A stretch of DNA of 64,000 bases, taken from positions 372,001 through 436,000 of the forward strand of contig JAPNXP010000012.1 of assembly GCA_028753945.1 (NCBI GenBank), written 5' to 3'. Positions within the stretch are counted from its first letter, which is position 1. Every line of letters begins with the position of its first letter. This stretch comes from Hexactinellida sp. DTS-2022 (lineage: Eukaryota; Porifera; Hexactinellida). Position numbers and translations under genes: made by a program. Shown here one piece after another: positions 47,719 through 57,989 of the stretch. The notes under the pieces were generated by a model. The model did no database searches. It was not told where the DNA came from and saw nothing but the letters and a program-made list of their open reading frames with translations.

Positions 47719-49224
47719 TCAAAGTTTCAATTGCAGATAAATCTCTTTTTCCAGCCGTCCTTTCTGTAGTTCCAGCTTAAAACTGCTGTGAAAATCGCGA
47801 ACAGAGTATGTGTTGGAGAATCTCTCTTTCGAGAGGAGACCGGCCTCTTGGTAGAGCGCCGCTATTGCTTCTGAGCAAAATAGCGTTGAGAGATCCTCTT
47901 CAGTGTTAGTTAACAAGTCGAGCTTTCCTTCCATAAAATCCAAACTGGACAGAATCAATTGAATCTATCCAAAATAAATATAAACCAATAATATCACAAA
48001 TACCCCTCTCACTTACCTTATCAGTCTCATATACTCGATTGGTCATTTTCCCCATAAACTCGTACATGCTGTGCTCTATCTCTCTCCGCTCTTCCTCGCC
48101 TAATCCGACCACTTTCCTAACGGCTACGGCCCCGTACCAACCGCTGTATATCTTCTGTTTGAGGGGGAGTATCTCCACGCCCTGCTGCACCTTGCCGGTC
48201 TTGAGGTCTGGCAGGTTGGCGCGGTTGGTAGAGCTCTCCCAAATGAATATTTCGGGCGTGTAGGCCGACCGGACCACCACGGCCACGTGAGAAAATGGTT
48301 CGTTTTCAAAGATTTTTATGAGCGCCCCTCCGCTTGTAACACCACTCATCAGCACCAAATCTCCTACGAAATACAATATTATAGTATCCATGAAATTGTT
48401 AAATAAATAAACAAGAAACCCCACCAGTTCTGAGATCGTTCGCTATGCTCTCTAGGGGTACATGGCACTCTTTGGCTACGTGATCGGAAATGATCCCGTC
48501 AATGAGTTGCGAGAAGAGAGGAGCGGGTTTGGAGTTAGACACAGGGCCAGGGATGTATTTAGGTTTTGAGATAACCTGTTCTTTCTGCAATCCTTTCATA
48601 CCCAAATGTTTCAGCAGATGGCCCGGACTTCCCAAGAGAGAAGTCACAACTAACTCGGCTAGCGGCTTCATGGGGACCTGGAGCTTGGAGTATATCGAGG
48701 CGAGTGTGAGAATGTTTGAAATGAAGGAAAGCACAACTTCGTTATTCTCGTTGAGTGTGTCTATTTGCTTTAGTTCTTCTGGAGAGAACCCTTCCTTCCT
48801 GAGCTCATCCGCAATGTTCAACAGCCTATAGCAATAATAATATAAACTCAAATAACTCGATTGTTATAACTGACCTTTCAAAGTTTACATCTTCTGAATC
48901 TAGACCTAGTCTCACAAATCTGACCTCTGTGAACCCGTGGAAGAACATTAGAGTAATCGCACTCTTCACATTCACGGCGCGTCTCTTTAGCGTATCTTTC
49001 TTGACCGGATGGTCCGTCCCGAAAATCGCCAGTGGGGGCACAGGCTCGCCGCAATCCTCCGGCGGTATTGCGAGCACCGCGAAATAGAATCCAGTCCCAT
49101 TCTCCTCTCTCAGGGCCAGCAGGTCTCCTGTCTTCCACACCCTCATCAGCTCGTCTATTTGCAGCCCCTTCTTGATGCTGCTGCTCTTTGACTTTGGCTC
49201 TGATTTTGAGCTTTTTCCTCCCAT
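47719..49224 (-). CDS. Permuted papain-like (C92/YiiX-type) protein, probably N-myristoylated
   Basis: Model complement(join(47719..47964,48017..48363,48425..48825,48875..49224)), 447 aa, phases agree. The start MGGKSSKSEPKSKSSS has Gly2 and downstream Ser/Lys, the pattern of a myristoylated membrane-associated protein. An N-terminal half begins VWKTGDLLALREENGTGFYF and includes a helical linker. The second half begins LRTGDLVLMSG, then FSHVAVVVRSA with the likely catalytic His, IWESS, and finally STLFCSEAIAALYQEAGL, the FCSE Cys expected of permuted NlpC/P60-like amidases. The repeated TGDL(V/L) start suggests a related but Cys-less first domain. Members act as amide or thioester hydrolases or acyltransferases on lipids and proteins; the substrate here is unknown. 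Confidence 0.72.
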
Positions 49225-49449
49225 ATCCAGTTGATGTGAAAGTTAGCTAGTTAGATGATAGTGCACCTGTAATGTAATAAATGTTATAAACTCGAACAAT
49301 AAATTGAAATTTTTAAAATAATTGGATCGCAAATTACTCGCAAATTACTCGCAAATTTTATCTAGGCTTTGATCGGTATGTGAATTTGGGAACTCTTATA
49401 GGAGTATTTTATCAGAATACTCTATTGAATTTTATCAGTACGTAGGTAT

Positions 49450-52400
49450 ATGAATGGATTCCTTGCATGGCTAATTGGGATTAGAGAGCAGCTAATTATC
49501 ATCTGCATTAGGTGTGCTCACTGTACGACTCGGCCGAGTTCCGTCCTGCACCTGTTGGGCCCGGGTGCGGTGCTTCTCGGAGACAGGCTAGACGCGTTGC
49601 AGCACAACTCTTCGTTCGTAAGGAACAACAGCTGGCCTAAGAAAGTATGCTCTCCGTATCTCTACAGGGGAGCCTCCTCCCTTCGGGTCCCCACGGAAGC
49701 GGACACGGGGTCGAACGAATTTGTAGATTTACATTCACAAAGTCCGCTTAGTAGAATCTCCCACTCTCCATTCCAGAGCATCAGTGAGTTGCAAAATGGA
49801 CAACACACGAGAAACTCCAACTACAACACACAACACTGTTTTCCAAGCCCTAAACAACTAAAGCGAAGTTCATTGAACCTACAGTATAACGAGCTCATAC
49901 CAACTCATCATTCAGCTTCTAACATATCGCTTGGTAAGACATCTAATATTTATGCACATTATATAAACATGTTGAAATGAGACTGCTATTTATAGATGAG
50001 ATTTCATCCCGAATGCATGACCGGATACAGAACAGTACCCCTAACCTGTCCAACTCCCCTCTCCTCCGCGCGAAGGCGGGTCGACGGCTGGAGGGGGTGG
50101 ATGGGCAAAAGTTCAAAGGTCGGATGTCCTCGATTGAATCTTGGTTTAATGAGTTTTCTGATGTTCAAAGGAATGTTGTACTAAAGAAACTATTTCCTCT
50201 ATTCACACATGCTCAAATTCAGCTCCTCGTTACAACCATGGAACCCTTCATAGATCCCTTCTGCATGCACAATTGCCAGGTAACTACTTAGAAATTATAA
50301 TACTATTTATGCACATATTATAGTGGGTAATTAAGATTCAGCATTAAGTGTATAACTTATAATTCTTCAGATTTAAGAGTCTAAGGAATTTTATTTGTAT
50401 CTGATTAGTTATTGTGATTATAAGGAATGGCCTTCTTCAGGTAAGTTAATACTAATTTTGTGAGAAACACTTAGGCAGACACAAAACCTAAATAACAGAA
50501 TAGCCAATCTAGTATGGTAATTAGTAATTACTGATAGGCAATTTAAATAAAGTATTTAAATAATTATATTATAGCTGAACTTAGTCTGGTTATTCAAATA
50601 ATTGGTTTATCTTTCGTGTGTGGAGTGTCTCAACGTCAACATATAATTGTGAATGATTTCTAATTAATTGTCTACGTAAACAACAACATTATTTTGTGCA
50701 CCAAATCATGTAGTAGTGTCTGCTGAGTGCGTAAGTAAGATCGAATTTCCAAAAGCTGCTACCTTATAAAAGCATTTGCACAAATGGATTACATAACTTA
50801 TCCATCTGGCGTACGTATATTCTCAAGGAAAAGATGAGCCAAGCAAAATTTGTTAAAGGAAATTCATTCAATCTTCTCAATTCGTTCAAAGATAATGTAT
50901 CTTGTAATCAATGTAAGACTTTCTCTTCTGATTCGGTTATCTTGCCATGCTCGCACATTATCTGTAACAAATGCATTTCAAAGTCCCAGGGTTTGTTTCG
51001 CAGAGCTTTCAGTTCCACTGTTTCGTGTCCCATTTGTGGCCCTAAAAAATCCTACTCTACCTTGAGTCTTGAGAAAAATTTCCTCGCCGAACAAATTGCG
51101 TGTACTGAAAAGGTTAAGGATTACTTCGGCAAGGAAGGTAAGTGTAGCGATTGCCTTATAAAGCCGGCAGAAATAGCTACCTATTACTGCGGCTCCTGTA
51201 CAAAGTATCTATGCGAGCATGATTTCGAGGCTCATCGTAAGTATACAAGCGGGGCACAGCATCATGCCGTTGTCAGCAAATTCAATATGACATGCCTGGT
51301 GTCCACTTCTGTCCCCATGGAAACACATCCCTCCCACTTCGGACCCTGTCCCAGGCACCACACTGCTCTGTTGGAGTTTTTCTGCGAAAAAGACCATACC
51401 CTCGGTTGCGCTATTTGTATCACAGCTGAACATCATGGACACGATTTGCTTAAACCGAGTCAGGCTTTGGGCATTTCTGTTCAAGAGTTAGACAAAACTC
51501 TAATGAACCTCGAGGAGGAAATAAACCAATTTCTCTTCGAGAAAAAGCGATTATCCAATTTACGGGACACGCTTGAGAGCGAAGAGAATGATACTAATAA
51601 TAAAGTCACCAAATATTACAATGAAATAATTAATAAACTAACGGCCAAAAAGGCTGCTGAAATAGAGGCTGTAAAAAAATCATTTTCGGAATCGAGAAAC
51701 GCGATTTTCGAATCTCTCGAATCTATTAGCTCAGTTGTGTCGCACCTGTCACAGACTAAGACTATTTTGGAAATGACGCGAAATTACACACCTCCTGCTA
51801 CCATGCTCGAAAAATCACACTTTTTGAAATGCATTTCTAATAATTCCATTTCAGAAGTTCAAGAGGTCAAGAGTCGATTTCCAGAAATGCCCGAGTTTAT
51901 ATTAATCCCCGACTTTGGCTTAGAAGCGAAGCTAAAATTGCTACACTCCTGTCGCCAGGTCTGTAAACTGAGAACCGGGATTCCCAACCAACCAGCCAGA
52001 GACATGCAGAAGCCAGTTGGAGTTGCGCTAGACGAGAAGCAGCAAATATACGTAGTGGATTCTAAGGAATCTATAGTGCACGTGTTCTCCCAGACAGGGC
52101 AGTTTCTGCGTAACTTCAAAATCGATTCTAACTGGTCGTTAGGCGATGACCAGATTTCACCATGGGGCGTGGCGGTTAAGAACGAGATGCTATACGTGTC
52201 CGATTTGATAAATAAATGTGTAAACGTGTATGACACGAATGGAGTGTTTATCGCAGTGGTTGGAGCGCCTTCGTTTGAGGGCTGCAAGAGTGAATTGTTG
52301 CAGCCTGAGGGTCTATACGTCACAGAAGATGACTGGCTATATGTAGTGGATCAAGGGGCGAGAGCAGTTAAAGTTTATGACGGAGGTTTAAAGGAAAATT

Positions 52401-55400
52401 TCGCGTTGAAACAGGTGATCGAGAGAGAGGGAGACAACTCTCTGTTTCAGCCGTGGGATGTTAGTGTAGTGGAACGCGAGGTGATTGTGTTAGACGAAGG
52501 GAATCCTTGTTTGCATATCTTCTCGCTCCGGGGAGAATATCTGCGCTCGATAATTAACCGTGTCCCTCAGGGTAAGATGGAGTTTCCACTTTTCTTCGCT
52601 TACTGTTCTACAGATGACAGCTACGTATTCACTGACACCGAGTTAAGGCGAGCTTTCAAATACGATAGGAGGGGTAATCTGGTGTACGAGTATCCTCTCC
52701 ATTTCGAGAGGCCCGGGGGTGTGGCTGTCTCCTCGACAGGAAGACTAATCATAACAGACACGAATGCTAGCACTGTATATGCCATCTGATACCTTGTACT
52801 CACCTAGTTTCTTATAATTATATTTCTAACTTTATAAATACGTTCTCTTTGTGAGCTATTTCCTCTTATTCTGATTGAGTTATGATGAAACAGGATGTAC
52901 ATATACGTTAATCTGTTATTCTGCTCGCGCAATTATGATTAGCTAAATTATATTTCTGATTTCAATGGCAAATCATAGCTAGGTTTCAATTTTACTATAT
53001 TATCTCCTATATTTGGCAATATAAAGCCTAAGCAATGAGGTTTTAGTCCTAACTTGCACTTTCAAGAATCTCTATTGTGTATTACTGGTAAAATACCTCA
53101 ATACTTTCTGTTTTCGAACTCCACGTAGAATAGTTTGATCCGATTAGTATAAATTCAATTAGTTTGATACAATTTTAAAGTTATAACAGCAACCAACCAA
53201 TAATGGCTCTTAATAACAACCCAAACCCAGGCAGAAATCGCGTTGTCATTAACTTCCAGCCGCCTGGGAGGGGCAGGGGACAGAACCCGCCCCCACTGCC
53301 CCCTCCCATTGTCGTTAAGTACAAAGACATTTATAACGCGTCTCTGCTAAGACTGAGGAAGTTCATCGAGGTTTGTTTCAGAGAAAACAAGGTTGATCTT
53401 CTGTTGGGAGAGACGGATACTTTTGAGTATTTAGGCGAACACATTTCCGATTCAATCAATGGAGAAACTCTCCTCAGTTTCTGCATATACAGTGAGTTGT
53501 ATTTCAAAAAGACCGACAATAATATCAGGTTCGATTTGGGCGCTGAGAGACCAGCAGAGAAACAGCCTGGAAACTGCCCCCCGGAATCCGACCTCCCCAA
53601 AGAGGATAAGTATTGGCCTGTACGTTTTCACGTAGCTAAACACCTCATTGAGAACGGCTTGCTAATCAACAAGTGCAGCGAGCTGACCGGTTCGTCCTGT
53701 GTGCACACTGCGGCCTGCAGGGGGGACCTGGCGTTCTTACAGCTGCTCGACAGATACGGAATCGAGGCCAACAAGAGAAACAAGGACGGACACCTGCCAG
53801 CCTCTCTCGCCTACAACTACGGACACCTGAAATGCGCTGACTACCTGGACAGGAAGTCGCTTAACCTGGTCTCTCTCTGTCGATGTGTAATTCGGCGGAA
53901 CCTAGGGAGACAGCCTGCGAAGGTAGTTAGGTTCCTGAAAATATCGAAACCTATGAAAGTGTTCCTAGAGTACGAGAACCCCTACCCCGGGTTTGAGATG
54001 TATGTTGTTCCGGAGAGGCCATTCACACCGGAAGCTCTTCTCACAGAGAGTGTACCCTCAGAGAGAATCGCGGAATTTATTCAGCAGCATGCGACGCCTG
54101 AGTTCCTATCTAACCACACGTTAGAAGGTGTCTCCTACCAGGAACTGGTGCAGGTGTACAGTGATCTGTATCAGCTGGAGGAGTTTAGAGAGATGGAGTG
54201 TGTAGATGAAGTTGTGGTGTCAAGATATATGCAGTTTGATGATAACACAACTAACAACTGCTGAGAATATAAATACCTTGTTTCAGTTCTCTTATTCATA
54301 TGTTTGTGATCAAGTATGATTAAAATAATATTATCTAAGTCTTTGTTATCCATTATTGGGTTTTGTTATTCAGAATATTCAAATTGCTAACTCCATAGGG
54401 GATATTGATTTGGCTACCTCGCGACATTTCCCTGAAGATCCTAGCGTACCTGGACCCCCTAAGCCTCTCTCAGTGCGGACGGGTGTGTCGCTCCTGGTGC
54501 CACCTGGTGGGCAGCCCCGACCTTTGGCTTAACCTCTGTCTTCTCGAGAAGTGGCAGTTCTCACCGGCTGAAGAAAAATCCTTGTCAGTAACATTTCTAA
54601 ACAGCCAGGTAGTCATTGGAATTAAATTCTGTTCACATTTATAATGGGGCCCTTTGTAGAAACAGGTAGATTGGCATCGTCAATTCAAAGAGAGGTACCG
54701 CCTTAAGAGGAACTGGAGAAAGGGAAGATTTTCTGTCCGCACCTTCTCCACACAGAACAGCCAGTTGCAAGAGGAGGCCGTCTCCTGCATTCAGTTCGAC
54801 GAGGCTCGGATAGTTAGCGGGTCCACTAACACCATTAAGGTGTGGGACATGCGCACCAACTCGGAGCTAGCCTGCTTCACATTGCTGGGACACAGTGGCG
54901 TTGTCAGGTGTCTCCACCTGTTCGGGAGTAGGCTGATTAGCGGGGCTTCGGATAAAACTATTCGCATTTGGGACCTTACGAGCAACAGAGAGTGGAGCAA
55001 GGCTACCTGCAGGTAGATAATCAGGGCAGTGGTTCCCAACCTGGGGCCATGAACCCCTTGGGGCCCACAATATCTCATCATTTGTATTAGGGTCAATGGG
55101 AGGGGTCCACAGAATGTTTAATATATTATTTAGGGCAGCGATTCCTAACCTTTTTCAACCATGACCCCCTATAGTAAATATTAGACCCCAGTTTAGGAAC
55201 CACTGCTTTAGAGGGTCCACTGTTTAAAAAGGTTGGGAATCTCTGACTCGGCGGTTAATCAGAACTGTATTGAGTGCTATTTGTAGGAAGACATTGACAG
55301 GACACTCGCACACCGTTCGCTGCCTGGACGCAGACAGCAGCTCCATGGTGAGCGGGTCCTACGACACGAGTCTGAAGGTGTGGAGCATCCCCGAGGAGAA

Positions 55401-56106
55401 GTGTCTGCAGACGCTGCGCGGACACCAGGAGGCGGTGCTCTGCGTTAAGTTCAACCAGGAGCGGATCGTGTCCGGGAGCAAGGACTGCAGCATCCGCATC
55501 TGGGACTGGTCGGGCCGCTGTCTGCACGTCCTGCACGGACACCAGGGGGCCGTCACCTGTCTGCACTTCGACAGGAAGAGAGTCATCAGGTGACCACCTG
55601 GCCTTATACGCGTGTTCAAACGCTACGTAACGCTTCTAAGGGGGCGTGTTAACCATTGTGTGACTGATCAGCCTTTCGTATTGCAAAATGGTCAAAATGT
55701 GTGACATAGGGTAGGGGCGTATCTAATTCAGTAATTTCGCGTTACGTAACGTTTGAACGTCCTTACTATGGAGTTGTGACTGTGGTGTATTGACCGGTAC
55801 TCTAGTGGGAGTCTAGACAGCCACCTGAAGATCTGGGACATGTCCAGTCTGCAGTGCATTCGCACTGTGGACTGGATCAGCTCGGAGGGACACAGAGGAG
55901 TGATACGACACCTGCAGGCAGACAACTGGAAGATAGTGAGTGCGGCAGATGACAGGACCCTCAAGGTGTGGAACCTGGAGGGGGAGCGGATTCTCACACT
56001 GCACGGACACACGGACGGAGTCACCTGTCTGCACTTTAATGACAGAATGATAGTTTCAGGCTCCTATGACAAAACTATCCGTCTATGGGACTTTTCAGCT
56101 TGCTAG
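49450..56106 (+). CDS. CDC4/FBXW7-like F-box/WD40 protein; hosts two nested genes
   Basis: This is a substrate receptor of SCF ubiquitin ligases. The model is join(49450..49933,49996..50279,54399..54608,54666..55012,55287..55589,55806..56106), 642 aa, with all phases agreeing. The N-terminal 200 residues are disordered and Ser-rich. A dimerisation-type D domain follows: SSIESWFNEFSDVQRNVVLK to THAQIQLLVTTMEPFI. Next come the F-box (GILIWLPRDISLKILAYLDP, CGRVCRSWCHLV, DLWL), the linker RQFKERYRLKRNWRKGRFS, and seven or so WD40 blades (IVSGSTNTIKVWD, LISGASDKTIRIWDL, MVSGSYDTSLKVWS and others). The third intron (50280-54398, 4.1 kb) contains a TRIM-NHL and an ankyrin-SOCS gene on the same strand. 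The start codon is uncertain. FBXW7's three phosphodegron arginines could not all be placed, so it may recognise other substrates. Confidence 0.82.
50834..52789 (+). CDS. TRIM-NHL protein (RING, two B-boxes, coiled coil, NHL), intronless and nested
   Basis: This 651-aa single-exon protein lies in an intron of the F-box/WD40 gene. RING: CNQCKTFSSDSVILPCSHII then CNKC and SCPICG (about 24-70). B-box 1: CSDCLIKPAEIATYYC...LCEHDFEAHRK (about 103-135). B-box 2: CPRHHTALLEFFC...CAICITAEHHGHD (about 172-206). A coiled coil (about 215-300, LDKTLMNLEEEINQFLFEKK) follows. NHL propeller strands include PVGVALDEKQQIYVVDSKES, SPWGVAVKNEMLYVSDL, QPEGLYVTEDDWLYVVDQGA, QPWDVSVVEREVIVLDEGNP and PGGVAVSSTGRLIITDTNAS. 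The zinc ligands are intact, so it should be an active RING ubiquitin ligase of the TRIM2/3/71 broad class. No filamin (IG-FLMN) domain is seen. Confidence 0.92.
   Translation: MSQAKFVKGNSFNLLNSFKDNVSCNQCKTFSSDSVILPCSHIICNKCISKSQGLFRRAFSSTVSCPICGPKKSYSTLSLEKNFLAEQIACTEKVKDYFGKEGKCSDCLIKPAEIATYYCGSCTKYLCEHDFEAHRKYTSGAQHHAVVSKFNMTCLVSTSVPMETHPSHFGPCPRHHTALLEFFCEKDHTLGCAICITAEHHGHDLLKPSQALGISVQELDKTLMNLEEEINQFLFEKKRLSNLRDTLESEENDTNNKVTKYYNEIINKLTAKKAAEIEAVKKSFSESRNAIFESLESISSVVSHLSQTKTILEMTRNYTPPATMLEKSHFLKCISNNSISEVQEVKSRFPEMPEFILIPDFGLEAKLKLLHSCRQVCKLRTGIPNQPARDMQKPVGVALDEKQQIYVVDSKESIVHVFSQTGQFLRNFKIDSNWSLGDDQISPWGVAVKNEMLYVSDLINKCVNVYDTNGVFIAVVGAPSFEGCKSELLQPEGLYVTEDDWLYVVDQGARAVKVYDGGLKENFALKQVIEREGDNSLFQPWDVSVVEREVIVLDEGNPCLHIFSLRGEYLRSIINRVPQGKMEFPLFFAYCSTDDSYVFTDTELRRAFKYDRRGNLVYEYPLHFERPGGVAVSSTGRLIITDTNASTVYAI
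53203..54264 (+). CDS. Ankyrin-SOCS-box (ASB-like) protein, intronless and nested
   Basis: A 353-aa single-exon protein in the same F-box/WD40 intron, 413 bp after the TRIM-NHL gene. A proline-rich leader with GRGRG (about 20-35) precedes helical ankyrin-type repeats: LTGSSCVHTAACRGDLAFLQ, LLDRYGIEANKRNKDGHLPA and SLAYNYGHLKCADYL (about 165-225). A SOCS box follows (about 225-265): LVSLCRCVIRRNL, then VRFLKISKPMKVFLEYE. The LCR core and following Pro-containing loop fit elongin C binding, so it is a likely cullin-2/5 ligase adaptor. Another 90 residues follow the SOCS box, which is unusual since the box normally ends the protein. The substrate is unknown. Confidence 0.8.
   Translation: MALNNNPNPGRNRVVINFQPPGRGRGQNPPPLPPPIVVKYKDIYNASLLRLRKFIEVCFRENKVDLLLGETDTFEYLGEHISDSINGETLLSFCIYSELYFKKTDNNIRFDLGAERPAEKQPGNCPPESDLPKEDKYWPVRFHVAKHLIENGLLINKCSELTGSSCVHTAACRGDLAFLQLLDRYGIEANKRNKDGHLPASLAYNYGHLKCADYLDRKSLNLVSLCRCVIRRNLGRQPAKVVRFLKISKPMKVFLEYENPYPGFEMYVVPERPFTPEALLTESVPSERIAEFIQQHATPEFLSNHTLEGVSYQELVQVYSDLYQLEEFREMECVDEVVVSRYMQFDDNTTNNC
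55022..55252. repeat. hAT-like repeat remnants (CAGTGGTTCCCAACC ends) in an F-box gene intron
   Basis: CAGTGGTTCCCAACCTGGGG at the left is answered by inverted AAAAAGGTTGGGAATC near 55232. Inside lies a second pair, GCAGCGATTCCTAACC and GTTTAGGAACCACTGC. These terminal sequences are typical of hAT-type MITEs; one element seems nested in the other. Confidence 0.65.
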
Positions 56107-56183
56107 CCTCGATTTAACTTTATTTTAAAACCGTCTTATTTGAATAATTTGCTACAAATTTACATTATAGGTATAGCACAGTG

Positions 56184-57713
56184 ATGCGTTCTATATTATA
56201 CATTCCTATTCCCATAACTGTAGCCATGCTATGTATACACAGTCGCCATGTGTATGACGTGACGATACTGGTGCTTGGATTGGATAACGCGGGTAAAACT
56301 ACGTTCCTAGCGAACCTACTGCACGAGCCCGCATCCTGCGTAGTTCCGACTATTGGCTATAGGAATGTTAGATACAAGCACAAGCGAGCACACATCACAC
56401 TGGTGGACCTCGGGGGCGGTCCCTCGATTCGCAGCATCTGGCCCAACTACTACGCGGACGCTCACGCCGCTGTTTTCATTCTCGACGCAGCTGACACTGA
56501 GAGGCTACAAGAATCGCGGAAAGTATTTTTCGAGATGAGTCAGCACCCTCTCATGCTGGACAAGCCGGTGATGGTATTCGGGAACAAACAGGATAAAATA
56601 GAGTCTGGTGCCGCGTGTGATATTGAGCAGATGCTGGGTCTTAAAGACATCCATTCCTCCAGTGCCAGTCATCAGTCAGACACCACGAGTGTGGACAACC
56701 TCAGCGCCGAGCTGGCACTGGCTCACAGCAGTCAGGCCGGCAGCACGGATGACGTCATGAACACGGTGGTTAGGAGCACTCTGCACGTGTCTGTCCGGGA
56801 GATAGGGGGGTGCAGCTGCTCCAGGGGAATGGTTAGGTTCCGGTACTGCAGCGCTATCGACCAGCGGAAAGAGATGCGTCGTAAAGTGATACTCAAGAGC
56901 GTATCCTGGTTGCTACGCTGCGTGCGTGGCAATTGGAATGCGCTGGAGGCTCGCGTGTGCAGCGATTCCGCGGATCAGAAGGAGCGGGAGCTGAGAGAGC
57001 GCAGGGAGCGCAGTGAACAGGTGAGAATAATCCGCGAGAAGAGAGAGCGCGAAATGGGAGCGGAACAGAACAGACCTGACTCTGCCAGAGCTCAGAACGA
57101 CCCTTTCCTCCCCATAGCGCGAGCCGTAGCCAAGGCCGAGACCCGGGAACAAACAGTTTCGGCTGTGCAGGTAATGTCGTGTTCCTCTGAGGACACCCCG
57201 CCCCCCGACAGCGAGGAGGCTGCGGCCATTATATCGCAGTACTTCCAGGCTATCTCGGAGAAGACTGCTCCCGATAGCAACTGTACTATTCTGGGAATGA
57301 AGCAATCCGCTTATGTCGCACATGTGAGCTCGGAACCGATTATGAATAGCAACCATAATAACTCGGAGGAATTCCTAAGAACTCGTTACCCCCTCCATAC
57401 GATACACGAAGGGGCATCGAGCCAATTGCATTCCAAAAGACGTGGTCATAACCGGGTTACACCCACGGGTCATAACTTCCAGTCGCTGGGACCTCTCCGG
57501 TCCTCTCCTGGCTCCCCTCCCTCCTCCATTCTACAAACGTTCCAGAAATCAGCTCACAAACAGGTGAGCGAAGTCTACCCTTTAATCCCGTCTAACCCAT
57601 GGTGTCGGCCCTTCAGCCCAGTGAGCGAAAACAGCGAAGAAGAAAAGGAAAAGTTCAACGAACACGAGACGCAGGCTCGCTCGCTTCCCGATATTACCGA
57701 CTGTACTGACTAG
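56184..57713 (+). CDS. ARL13B: ARL13B-like ciliary GTPase
   Basis: ARL13B is a ciliary-membrane Arf-family GTPase, a GEF for ARL3, mutated in Joubert syndrome. This single open frame gives 509 aa from the first ATG; an inner ATG at 56226 giving MLCIHSRHVYDVTILVLGLD is equally plausible and would put a Cys near the N-terminus for acylation. Motifs: GLDNAGKT P-loop, VPTIGY switch I, and DLGGG in place of the usual DxxGQ, the ARL13 hallmark that lowers GTP hydrolysis. RSIWPNYYADAHAAVFILDA, GNKQDK and a helical KVILKSVSWLLRCV also match. A charged coiled-coil (ERELRERRERSEQVRIIREK) and NDPFLPIA agree with ARL13B. There is an insert of about 50 Ser-rich residues after the NKQD loop. It starts only 77 bp after the F-box gene stop. 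Confidence 0.88.
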   Translation: MRSILYIPIPITVAMLCIHSRHVYDVTILVLGLDNAGKTTFLANLLHEPASCVVPTIGYRNVRYKHKRAHITLVDLGGGPSIRSIWPNYYADAHAAVFILDAADTERLQESRKVFFEMSQHPLMLDKPVMVFGNKQDKIESGAACDIEQMLGLKDIHSSSASHQSDTTSVDNLSAELALAHSSQAGSTDDVMNTVVRSTLHVSVREIGGCSCSRGMVRFRYCSAIDQRKEMRRKVILKSVSWLLRCVRGNWNALEARVCSDSADQKERELRERRERSEQVRIIREKREREMGAEQNRPDSARAQNDPFLPIARAVAKAETREQTVSAVQVMSCSSEDTPPPDSEEAAAIISQYFQAISEKTAPDSNCTILGMKQSAYVAHVSSEPIMNSNHNNSEEFLRTRYPLHTIHEGASSQLHSKRRGHNRVTPTGHNFQSLGPLRSSPGSPPSSILQTFQKSAHKQVSEVYPLIPSNPWCRPFSPVSENSEEEKEKFNEHETQARSLPDITDCTD

Positions 57714-57989
57714 CTCACGCGAACTGATCACTTTTGTCTTTTATCCATAATTTATCTCACAAACGTTGTAGTGTTTTGGGTGTTATTTTCGATCTCTTAC
57801 TTATTATTGACGAGACATAAAACAACAAATTATTAATTATTAATTGTAATATTACTTTTATTGCTCAGTTTTTGCTAATAGTAAAGTTTAGAACTTTAAA
57901 AAACTCCTTTCTCAGTTCCTGAATTTGGGTATTAAAAGAACTGAGCTCGTATAAGTTATCTCTTAACTAAATTATTTATTTGTGATTAG
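57714..57989. other. Short intergenic DNA between ARL13B-like and ZMYND12 genes
   Basis: AT-rich, non-coding. It must hold the ZMYND12 promoter if the gene is transcribed alone. Confidence 0.4.
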
